In this document: piece after piece, positions 37,701 to 48,400 of the stretch | How the letters are laid out: each line of letters begins with the position of its first letter | Numbering within the stretch: position 1 is the stretch's first letter | Origin: Apis mellifera | Lineage: Eukaryota > Arthropoda > Insecta > Hymenoptera > Apidae | Assembly (NCBI RefSeq): GCF_003254395.2 | Contig: NC_037650.1 | Coordinates: forward strand, 4,275,001-4,339,000 | DNA: 64,000 nt | Direction of reading: 5' to 3' | Position numbers and translations under genes: made by a program | The notes under the pieces: model-generated | Told to the model about the DNA's origin: nothing | Databases searched by the model: none | What the model saw: only the letters and a program-made list of their open reading frames with translations

Positions 37701-40560
37701 AATCTTACATATTTTGTATAGTAAAATTTATTACGATACTCACTCCTAATTTAGTAACAGGTTTGCGCGCTTTAACAGATGCGACGTGCTCGATCGAGCC
37801 GATGTACGGCAAACCAGATGCGTGATCCACAATTAAGGAACCTTTCACTCTTTCGTTATATTCGTACTTATTATCCACGTAATCGACGTAAAATTTGCGC
37901 GATAATGGACCGGTAACGTTCCTTACTCGAACGATCTTTAACAATTTCTTAGCCAATTCTCGAGCCTGCATCAGGCAAGGATCTACCGAGGTGGCAAGTC
38001 CTTTGATCGTATCCACGTAATAATTATAGAGATGTTCGTTCTTTTCGTAAACCATCAGCCAATAAACGTTTATAAACCGTTCTGATTGAGGCGTTTCGTT
38101 CATCAATACATCAAACGCGGCTATTCTGACTGCTGTTGGAAGGATAACGTCGGTAAGAACCGGCCATAGCAAGTTGTAACAGTAACGGGGATGTTCGAAG
38201 ACCACGTTTCTCATGATCCAAATAGCTTGCGCTCGAATGTTGTGCGGTTTATCGGATACAACCTCGTCACCGCGGATGATGGGCTCCAAAAATTTCAGGA
38301 TCTGAGTTAATCTTACGTTTTTCATCGCCATCATGTACACCATCTTCATGTGATGCGTCGGTTCGTCTGCACAACATTCATTGCATTATCGATTAGGAAT
38401 AATCAATTAAGAGAAGAACGAGGTATTACGAGAAAAAAAATTGCACTATACTTCTAATATGCTCCATGAAGTGATGCAAGTATTTATCCAAAAGAGGATC
38501 TATAGCTCCAGTCTCCTCGTGCTCAAATGTTTTACGTATCAACGTAGCGAAACAGAATATACTTGCTTCCTTAACTTCCACGGAAACAGAATCGTCCAAG
38601 TTAAGAAGTTCCTCCATCTGCACGAGCAGTTTTTTCGAAGGAACCTTCACATGCATCGCGAGGTTTCCAAGCATCGTGATCGCGTTCCATTTTGGAACGC
38701 TCTTTGTTCGCACTACGTTTCGCGTGAAAAAGCAGGCAGCCGGGGTCCCTACGCTCGACAGTATCCCGAGGAAAATATTTCTAATAGAGGAAAGAACGAG
38801 AAGGTGAACAAAATTTATCCAAAGATATATCTCACGATCGATCAAAATATCCAAAAGAGGATCTCTTAGCGTACCTCTTCGCTATCTCATTGGCATCTTT
38901 GCCATTTTGAATCTCGCTGTACACTCGCTCCAATGACGCGACATCCATGTAACCCATAACGTGTAAAATCCTATTGATCGTTTGATCGTGTTTCCAATCC
39001 GACTGTTTCTTCTCGGTTTGGCTCTCTTTTAGATAACCAGCAACCTCGTCCAACATCCTTCTCAATTTTAAAATAAGATCGTCGAGTTTGACGATATGTC
39101 GACCATGGGTTACGTCTACGTCAGCTTGTGGAACGTACGAAGTCGTAGGTTCATCGTAGATAACATTCTCGATGATCGAAGGATTTAATCGTGCGACGTC
39201 TGATAAGCGTGACTCGGACACAGAAACAACGTCTTTGAGATGCAACGTTTGGCTGAAAAAAACGGATATATTATTCTAAAATAAAATTATGATATTTTTG
39301 AATCTATATATATACGTATATTTATTATTTATTCGTTTTGGAGATTACTTGGTCAGAAGGTGATGCGCCTCTGATTCGGCCGTCCATGGTAGATAATTGA
39401 TCATTCCATGACCGATTAATTTTTTTATAAGAACCTCATTGTCCTGACTTTCCACCACGAAAATGCGTCTACTAGCAGTAGTCATGTCATCCTGTATGGA
39501 ATTAAAGAGATACGGGATTAAAATTGTTATTTCAGAAAGGAATAAAATAAAAAAAGTCTTACCCATTCATCTACGTGACATTTCTCAGAATCAAAATGGT
39601 TCGTCTCGTGGTAAGAGAAACGAGTACAATTCTTCGATTCCTGAATCTTCGTAACTACGAATTCTTTGTTAGATCCTACATGGTCCAATGGATGAACATT
39701 ATAAGCTACTTGGCAAGTACCGTGAACAGTTTCCTAGTGGTAACAACCAAAGAGAACATTAAAGAAAATCTCAGAGTGTTCCCATCAGTCGTTACCTACC
39801 TCGTGAGTTATGAAACTGTGCGATTTCATCGGTGTTTGAACACGAATATTAGTCATGTCCAATTGAAGCATGGAAACGATACCCTTTTTCATGTTTCTTG
39901 ACCATCCTGCCTCGTTCTCCACAAATTTTACGCCTTTAAGCTAAAACAGATAGGGATAAAAACGTTTAACGTTTAATTCTCACGATTCTTCTATTCAATT
40001 TTATCCTCTTACGTGTCCATTTTCGTCATAAACGACGAGGAAAGGATTCAGAATCGCATCTGCCACGTCGGGGATCGATTCCATAACAGACGATGATTCG
40101 TAATGTTTCGAAAATCCATTGTACAATCTGTATTTCACATTGGTCAAATTAACGTAATAAGTATTCTTCGAGTTTGTGTCGGTGACATGTTGTACGTTGA
40201 GTAAACATTCGATTCCATAATTGGACGCGGATAAAGACGGATCGACACCAGCCTTCACATCGGCGATGTATTTGTAAGTTACAAGTTTCCCGTGTGGAAA
40301 AGGAGCTGGAATAATATTAGATAAAATTATTTCTACAATTCAAAATTATCACAGAAATTCGCTTCAAGATTTTCTTATCTGAGAATCTTCTTTATTTTAA
40401 CGTACCCGGAACGGCAATCACCGTAGTTAGGATTCCCAATAATACTACAAATTAAAAAGATATATATCATTTCAAATTATTGACAATATTTTTGAAAATA
40501 AAATTATGTAGGAAATTTTTTTTCCTTCCTTTCTTGTTACTTACCGATTAGGGTATTCAT
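34764..40560 (-). CDS. Vitellogenin-like large lipid-transfer protein
   Basis: Secreted lipid-binding protein of the large lipid transfer family. Sixteen GT-AG-spliced coding exons: 40545-40560, 40406-40444, 40013-40305, 39800-39940, 39563-39733, 39349-39491, 38875-39252, 38452-38780, 37744-38366, 36763-37661, 36566-36683, 36241-36474, 35824-36171, 35467-35749, 35063-35381, 34764-34953. They total 1507 residues with frame kept at each junction. A signal peptide (about 1-18, Leu/Ile/Val-rich ending TVIAVP) precedes a vitellogenin N domain (about 22-700) and a DUF1943-type open beta-sheet region (about 720-1010). The C-terminal part (about 1338-1507) fits a von Willebrand factor D domain and includes GICGN. 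I saw no polyserine linker, and GICG lies only some 17 residues from the end, so the Cys-rich tail of true vitellogenin is missing. It fits one of the bee Vg-like paralogs; which one I cannot say. A TATA box lies upstream. Confidence 0.93.
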
Positions 40561-40612
40561 TATAGTGTAACCCTTGTTAAGAAGACTACTAAACGCTGCT
40601 GTGCTGCATTCT

Positions 40613-40621
40613 CCTTTTATA
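40613..40621 (-). promoter_or_regulatory. TATA box of the vitellogenin-like gene
   Basis: TATAAAAGG on the minus strand lies about 55 nt upstream of the start codon, which places transcription start near 40585-40590 and leaves a short leader. A strong TATA box suits an inducible tissue-specific secreted product, in contrast to the TATA-less housekeeping neighbours (inference). Confidence 0.75.
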
Positions 40622-41919
40622 TGGCGAAAAATCTGTAAATCCCGGTAGAATAAGAAAATGCAAATATAATGATAACCCCTCTCGAAAGGGTGTTGCGAAC
40701 TGGCTATGCCGGTGTAATCAATGAGGAAGATAACCCGTTCGTGCACCATCGCAAGTTACATTACTACGTGAATAATTTTTTAAAAATATTATCAGAATCA
40801 AGTTTAACCTGACTCCTACTTTTTATACTTGATTGTATATATTTCTGTATATTAAAAAAAATCTTCGTTCTTTTTTAATTAACGCGTCCATGAATTATAT
40901 ATGCTTCATTGGATATTTGGATATTTCTATCTTATTTTATAAATAAAGTTGCATATAGGGATCGCGTTATTCAATTCAATTTCATTAAAACTATTGTAGA
41001 ACATCTTTTTATCTAACAGTTATGAATGAAAAAAAAAAGATACTTGTAATACTATTTGACTCATCATATGCATACAGATTTTATTTCAATTTTCATATAT
41101 CGTAAAAGATTTTTATGTTGATACGGAGTATCATTGATTAAAAAATTGATTGAAATCGTTTATTCTTATTACTAGATAGAGAATTGATTTGGAATTTTCC
41201 TTGAGATTATTTTTTTTACACATGTAAATTACAATATTGTTGATTAATAAGTATAATTGACTTTATCAATAATGTTTAAAAAAACAACAAATAAAATTCG
41301 ATTGCGTGTTTACCGTCGCACATGACAATCAACAATATAATTGCAATGATTACGTTATACCATTTAAGTCGATGAGCAGAAATTAATGGTACTATAAAAT
41401 AAAGACTTCCCCTTCTTTGTATCTATTTATAGAATTTAAAAGATCGAAAACTTAAATTTTTAAACCGATAAAATAATATAACACAATACAAATACAATAC
41501 TAAAAATGATTGCATCATTTTACAAGCATTTAGATAAATATATCGTCAGTATTTATAATTTGTGGAATGTTGATTGTCGGAATCAGTTTTTAAATTATTT
41601 TCTTGCTGTTTACCGTTAACTTAAAAAATTCTTCAATAACGAAATCTATCGGCTATCTCCACTTCCAGCCAAAATGTATTTTAAATGCTAAATCATATTT
41701 GATAAAGCCAGGATATTACGTAATAACGCTAACAAAATTCTGTGTTTCGATGATACATAATCATTCATTAAAATATATATATATATACTTAAATAAATAA
41801 TAAACAATCAAGAGACAATTGATATATTTTTCAATTATTTGATAATTTCTAAATATAATTATTAATATTTATAGGAATTATAAAAATATAAACAAATATT
41901 GTACTTTCAAAAAATATAA
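40622..41919. other. AT-rich intergenic spacer
   Basis: Upstream region of the vitellogenin-like gene and 3' flank of ITPA. Apart from a slightly GC-richer strip at 40660-40760, consistent with proximal promoter sequence, nothing specific can be recognised. Confidence 0.6.
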
Positions 41920-41925
41920 TTTATT
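41920..41925 (-). terminator. Poly(A) signal AATAAA, ITPA
   Basis: AATAAA on the minus strand a few bases past the ITPA stop codon. Confidence 0.5.
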
Positions 41926-41928
41926 AAT

Positions 41929-42501
41929 TTATTGTTCGACGTTATTCAAAAAGTATTCTTTTAGTTTTTCCAGTGCTTTACTACGATGAGAAATTTTATT
42001 CTTAATTTCTTTCGGTAATTCCGCGTAAGTTTTATCATTGTCCAAAGGTTGAAAACACGAATCCCAACCAAAATCCCGTGGACCTCGAGGGCTCACGATA
42101 GTTCCTTGCGTTTTGCCTTGAAACAATAAAACTGGATCTTCCAATTTTCCTGAACAATAAGCAAAAGTGCAAACTGCTTCCGCAGTTTTATCTTCCCAAC
42201 CATTAAGCATTTGGTATAATCCTTCTGGTCCTAATTTGTCTAAAAACCATTTAATATAAGGACCAGGTAAACCGTTCATTGCATTAAAGCATAAGCAAGT
42301 ATCTTCAATAATAACAGGACCTTTTATTAAATCAGCTGCTGCTCGACATTTGTTTTTGCAAATATCATCTATTTCTCCTTGATATTCTGGAAGATCAATC
42401 TTTTTACTTGTAATTTCTAATGGAAAATTTTTTCCCAATATAGCCACAAACTCCTCTAATTTCTTTACATTTCCAGTTACAAAAACTATTGGTTTCGACA
42501 T
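41929..42501 (-). CDS. ITPA: Inosine triphosphate pyrophosphatase
   Basis: Hydrolyses ITP, dITP and XTP to the monophosphates plus pyrophosphate and so keeps deaminated purines out of DNA and RNA; cytosolic. The single exon encodes 190 residues, close to the 194 of human ITPA. Visible signatures are the N-terminal substrate-binding TGNVKKLEE (9-17), the IEDTCLCFNA segment with its acidic metal-binding residues, LPGPYIKWF, the FGWDSCFQP loop and the C-terminal SHRSKALEKL purine-recognition motif. The start is the only in-frame Met before TGN. TTTTACAG just before the ATG suggests a 5' UTR intron. The gene is head-to-head with PSMD7, with 702 bp between start codons. Confidence 0.97.
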   Translation of the reverse strand: MSKPIVFVTGNVKKLEEFVAILGKNFPLEITSKKIDLPEYQGEIDDICKNKCRAAADLIKGPVIIEDTCLCFNAMNGLPGPYIKWFLDKLGPEGLYQMLNGWEDKTAEAVCTFAYCSGKLEDPVLLFQGKTQGTIVSPRGPRDFGWDSCFQPLDNDKTYAELPKEIKNKISHRSKALEKLKEYFLNNVEQ

Positions 42502-43203
42502 TCTGTAAAAAAATTTGAAATATAAAATTTCGCGCCTTTTTTATTCGATTGGTTGGTAGACATGCCTATGTTATACCTATAGATGTGTATACCTGCTATG
42601 AAGAGAAAATATGAAATATGTTGGTTATCTTTTCAACTAAATTAAATGAGATTTTTATTAAAGGATATGATCAAAAGATGAAATTTTATGAATATTATAT
42701 TTGTTACACTTTGTTAAACAATTTCTATACTCTCGAATAAAAACTATTTTTCAATATTTAGTAATCGAATCGAAGCATGTGAAACAACATGTTTTCTCAA
42801 CAGTGTTGCAAACTGTAATTTTTATCCCGAATGAAAATATATTTATAATTTAAAAAAGATTTATTTTAATCTTGTAAAAGCTTTATTTTTTATTTTATTT
42901 CACTAAAAAAAAATTGAAAAAAATTATATAAAAATTAAATATAAAATTTTTTTAAATAATCTTAAGAGAAAGATATTCCTGAATTTTGAATTCAATTATT
43001 TCTTTAAATATTATAATATTTTTACTTTTTAAAGATATCTTTGCAATTTTAATTTTTAACATGATATAAATTATATATTTTCTTGGAAACGGCATTTATA
43101 TTATTTACTTTGGGTAGAAGGGTCTTTCATGAATGATTCAGTGAATAACTTTAGATATTTCTGCTGTGGCTACGTTCACGAAAGTTAAAGGAATTGCTCA
43201 AAA
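42502..43203. promoter_or_regulatory. Shared ITPA/PSMD7 divergent promoter region
   Basis: The two genes are transcribed away from each other from this 702-bp AT-rich interval. No TATA box at a convincing distance is visible on either side; small GC-richer strips at 42525-42600 and 43140-43200 flank the two genes and are the likely initiation zones. Confidence 0.45.
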
Positions 43204-44500
43204 ATGCCGAGTCAAGAGGTTGTAACAACGAAAGTTGTGGTGCATCCTTTAGTTTTATTAAGTGTAGTGGATCACTTTAATCGTATGGGAAAAATTGGTA
43301 ATCAAAAAAGAGTTGTTGGTGTTCTTTTGGGATGTTGGAGGGCGAAAGGCGTGCTGGACGTGTCAAATAGTTTTGCAGGTTAGATTGACACTACTAATAT
43401 TCATCATTTCCTTTTGATTTTTATAAATTTTGGTCATAAATTTATTATTTCTTCGTTAATTTATTGTTTTTATAATAATTTTTATAAATAAAATAAAGTT
43501 ATTTTTGTTATAAAATTAAATATTATTATTTTTATTTATAGTTCCTTTTGATGAAGATGATAAAGACAAAAGTGTGTGGTTCCTTGATCATGATTATCTT
43601 GAAAATATGTATGGAATGTTCAAAAAAGTTAATGGTACGCATTTATTTGTATGCATATGAATTTGAAAGCAATCAAAAATTTGAATTTTATATTTTTTTC
43701 ACTTATTATATAGCTCGTGAAAAGGTAGTAGGTTGGTATCATACTGGACCTAAATTACATCAAAATGATGTTGCAATTAATGAATTAATCAGAAGATATT
43801 GCCCCAATTCTGTTTTGGTCATCATTGACGCTAAACCTAAAGATCTTGGTCTTCCAACAGAAGCATATCAAGCTGTTGAAGAAGTTCATGATGTAAGTTT
43901 CATAATATAATTGACGTATTTGATGATGTATTTATATCATAATCATTAATAAAATATAATAATAAATAAAATTATTATATACAGGATGGCTCTCCAACAT
44001 CTAAAACTTTTGAACACATTCCTAGTGAAATTGGTGCAGAGGAAGCAGAGGAAGTAGGTGTAGAACATTTATTAAGAGATATTAAGGATACCACAGTTGG
44101 TACCTTAAGTCAAAGAATTACAAATCAATTATTAGGTTTAAAAGGCCTTCACGAACAAATTAGAGAAATTAGAGATTATTTACTGCAAGTTGGTAGTGGT
44201 AAATTACCTATTAATCATCAAATTGTTTATCAGCTACAAGACATTTTTAACTTACTTCCTGATATGACACAAACTAGCTTTGTTGATTCGCTTTATGTGA
44301 AAACAAATGATCAAATGTTAGTTGTGTATCTTGCTGCTCTTGTTAGATCTATAGTGGCATTACACAATTTAATCAATAATAAATTAACTAATCGTGACGC
44401 TGAGAAAAAAGAAACAGATAAAAAGGAAACAAAAAAGGATGAGAAGAAAGAAGAAGAAAAAAAAGATGAGAAAGATAAAATAAAAAATAAAAGTCAGTGA
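43204..44500 (+). CDS. PSMD7: 26S proteasome lid subunit Rpn8 (PSMD7)
   Basis: Structural subunit of the 19S lid that dimerises with the deubiquitinase Rpn11. Exons 43204-43378, 43542-43634, 43714-43892 and 43985-44500 join to 320 residues (human PSMD7 is 324). The MPN domain covers about residues 8-140, starting KVVVHPLVLLSVVDHFNR. The Zn-binding JAMM signature is degenerate: YHTGPKLHQND (98-108) replaces the H-x-H/P-type catalytic loop of Rpn11, as is normal for Rpn8. The C-terminal helical part (about 175-290) is followed by a lysine/glutamate-rich tail (from about residue 294), which is usual for animal PSMD7. The start is the first ATG after an in-frame stop. An AATAAA follows at 44635. 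Confidence 0.98.
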
Positions 44501-44634
44501 ACAAAGTGAAACTGAAACTAATTTGTGTGATTGAGACTGTTAACATTACAGAAGTTCACAATTGCAAAGTTTGTTTATACATGTACAAATGTATTTTGTG
44601 CTTACAAACAATTGGTATTTCAAATTAACACCAA

Positions 44635-44640
44635 AATAAA
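44635..44640 (+). terminator. Poly(A) signal AATAAA, PSMD7
   Basis: AATAAA 135 nt after the PSMD7 stop codon, giving a 3' UTR of about 150 nt. A second copy lies about 50 nt further on. Confidence 0.6.
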
Positions 44641-45484
44641 ACAAATGACGAATGTTTTTAAAGTGTTCTATCACATATACATTAAATAAAAGATATAATG
44701 GTAGAGATGCAGTTACACATTTCCACGATTTATAGCAAACACAAATTATATTAATAATTTTGCACAATTATTAAGAATTTTAATATTAAACGTTTATGAG
44801 ATGATATAACGTAATAACTGTGTAATAACGGATAAACTTTTTTTTCTAGGAATGAGCAACTGCCTCAAATTACCTTTAACTTTTATATAATGTATTAATG
44901 GATAAAAAATTTCGTGATTTTTTCATGAACCATGAATATTATTCAATTGTCATTAACGATACATTTGAATGTACCGAAATTTTCTATATTATCTGAAAAT
45001 AGCAGATAAGATTCTTATAATATATACAGTCCTTAGATATTATGAACATGTTTTCTAGAGAATTTAAACATTCTTAATCATTACATTACGTTACTAATAA
45101 AAAAAAAAATCGATCAATTCAAGCTTATAATTTTATTTATTTTTCACGAATATATAAGAACTCTATAATATAGTCATCAAGAGATGCACAATGTATCAAT
45201 TATGCATTTCTTTGTATCATAAGAATTCACATTTGATCACGAAATATGAAATTTTAATCTAAAAATAAGTTTTTACAGTGCAGGTATCTGTTCAGAAGAT
45301 GTAATCTCGAATAAACAATATGTTTTTTATTATCAAAACATTTAATATAATCTCATAACACTTGAATTTTCTTCATTTCGTTTTCCACCATTCAGATCAA
45401 TCGTATTAAGAAAACTATTAAGAAAATTTCAAAAATGAATTATTCAATAAATTAATTACCGAAAATATTTAATCTTTCATGTTT
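44641..45484. other. Convergent 3' spacer
   Basis: AT-rich interval between the 3' ends of PSMD7 (plus) and the artichoke ortholog (minus). AATAAA on the minus strand at 45326-45331 is a possible poly(A) signal for the latter, giving a 3' UTR of about 170 nt. Confidence 0.55.
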
Positions 45485-48400
45485 TTATATGAAAATGTAT
45501 AAAATAAGATATATTTGACTTAATAAAGTCCATCGAGCCACACTTGTCTTTTCACCTCCACTATATGCTACACCAACAAAAGGTTCTAAATTAGTATCGT
45601 TATAATGTTGAAAATACCAATTAAATGAATTGTCTTCAAGAACTTCAGCATTCTCATTGGAAGATCCATCTATTCCGAATAATTTTTCCTCCTCATTTTC
45701 CAAATTTCGTTGAACAGCTTCAGCCATAGATTTCTGTTTTTCTGGTTCAGCGATGAGGCCAATTCTTGGTGATGGAACTTTTGTTATCGTTGGTCTACCT
45801 AACGGGCGCAAATTTTGGATCAACGAGGGTATTTGACCTCCTGGAACTAAAAACGCTGAAAGCGGTGATGCCTCTGTTTCTCGAGAAGCTTGAGATGTGG
45901 AATTCTTCCGATTTTCCGAAAATGTTGAATGAAAAGTCGAAGAACGTTCCGTTATACCAGCACTCGAATCATCTACGAATTTAATATTGAAATGTTAAAT
46001 TATTTGTTTGAAATTATGATAAAAAGTACAATTTTACCAATTGATTCGTTTCGAACGTTTGTCGCGACACTGGACGTTTCTTGGAATTCATTTGCCTCTG
46101 TATCCCAGTACACATGTTTCTCCCCTTTTAATATCTCCGTCGATGTCTCTTTGGATAAAACATCTTTCGTCGCTTCCAAGGTATTTTTCGGCGTAGTCCA
46201 AACGATTCTACTCGCGACTTCCACTTGTTTTAATTTCTCTTCGTTTTTAATCGCTTTCCTAATCATTTCCAGATTTTCTCCGTTATAAGTTTCAATAGAA
46301 GTTCCATTCCCTTCATGGTGCAGTTCATCTGATGCAGTATTCGAATCCTTTGTTGAATTTGTGGCAGAACTAGAAAAAGATAGGTAAAATATATAATGAT
46401 TATTTTTCTATACATGCATCTCTATCTAATCATTCTCTGTTTACCTAATCTTTTTCACGCCATTTATTTGCCAATGAAAATCAGATTCATCGACAGATAT
46501 TGTGGATAACTCTTCCCTTTCTTTCGGCCCTACCTTAGACTTGTTTGTTCTTAGATAAGTTCTTTCAACCTTTGCGATTGTCCCGTTTCCGCTCTTCCAC
46601 CGTTTCCGTTCTTCTTGCGTAGCGTTCGAATTCTTCGAGGTTTCATTTCTAATTTGTCTCTCGTACGTTAATCTGGGATCAACGATAGGCACAAATCCAC
46701 CCTGTCCTCGGGGTAATGGTACGAAACCTCCTCTGTGAATTTCTGGTTCCGTGGGCGGAAACGTTCTGTAACGACCTCTTTCAGGTCTTCCCGAAGAATC
46801 CTTCCTCTCGAATTTTCTTCTCGAATTTCCCCACAGATTGAAGTTAAGACTAGGCAAAGGTACCCCGAAGAAGGTGAAGCCGGAGCTGCTAGGAGAGGGA
46901 GGCATCGAGGTAATTTTCTTTATAGGAATGGTATTATTCGTCGTGGTTGAAATCTTCTCCGTCGTTTGAACGGTTTTCTCATCGCTTGTTGATACAGTGG
47001 TTAATTGAGTAGATGCGAGTGTCACGTTTGACGTGTCATTTTTACTATCTTGATAATCAGGATACTCGTAGAAATAATCAGCATCTTGAACATTGGGTGG
47101 GGTTTTTCTCGTCGAAGACTCCTTTAAATTCATCCTTAACGGTACCATCTCCGTTGCCCCAAATACTAAGAGAGACGTATTCAATTCAAACGCATTGAAA
47201 AGAAAGTGATAATTGAAGCCAATAACTGTTACCCACTAGAAGAGGAGACAGGATACGGTGCAATGTCGATCATTTCCGCCTCGCAGCCAGGGTGAATCGG
47301 ATCGATTTGTCTTTCCCGTTGACAATCCTGACGCGCCAATCTAATTTCCTTGAACAAAGATCCATCCGCGCATCTTGGTCCTTCGGAGGAAGCTTGCTGT
47401 AACCATCCTCTTAACCATAACATTCCACAGGAACACGAGAGCGGATTACCTTTATCACGAATAAAATTATTCTTACAAAAGAAAAAGAGAAAGAGAAATT
47501 AGTAACGTCTGTGCGTGGAACGATAGACAGAGAAAAAATTGAACTACCATCGATATCTAAGACGGCGATATTCGATCTCAATCTTTTGAAGGCCGCTTCC
47601 GAAACGGAAGCCATTCGATTGCTTCTCAAGCTGAGAACCCGAAGCCTCGGCATTTTATCGAAAGGCGAGCCTTGGACAGTGCAAATACGGTTGTTGTCCA
47701 TCTGCAATTAAACGTGGACAACGTGTATGTATGTATGTATAACGATCCGCTATCTTGTTAATTAACGATGCTGCTATACAATTATGCTCCGCCGGCATAA
47801 CGAGTGGCCTCGCACCACGGTTCGTGGCCAGGTTTCACTCTCGACGAGAAAGTATTCCTCCTTATTACTAAAGACTAAATCCCTACTACTATCATTTGCC
47901 CGTTAAGTACAATGGTTACGAAAAATCCATGGATTCTTGCTTTCGAATTAAGAGTTTAAAAGAAAGAGTTATCACAACAGGTTATTAATCGTTTTAATTA
48001 GCGAGTCGTTAAATGAATCCAAACGAAGCAATTCTTTCTACTTTCACTCTCAGTTTTATTACTTACTTTCAATTCGACTAGCCATTCCATCGATGATAAA
48101 CTGTTGCTGGATACTCTGGATAATCGATTATTGCTCAAATCTAAAACTTCCAGGGAACGCAAGCTGTCCAAACCAATGTAATCCAACGAAGGTAAATGAT
48201 TGTGGCTTAGATTGAGGAAGAGAAGGTGAGGCACGTTAATGAATGCATTGCTAGCAATTTCCTGAATCCGATTTTCCTGAAGTTCCGCGCTTTGCAGTAA
48301 TGGCAACTCGGTGAAAGCTCCGCTTGGAATTATCTGTGCAATTTTTTTTTTTTTTTATTATTATTCCAAATGACGATTTTAATAATTTTTAAGAAAATGT

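Noticed and set aside
38441..38869. 142-codon plus-strand frame inside the vitellogenin-like gene
   Set aside because: Antisense shadow of real coding exons.
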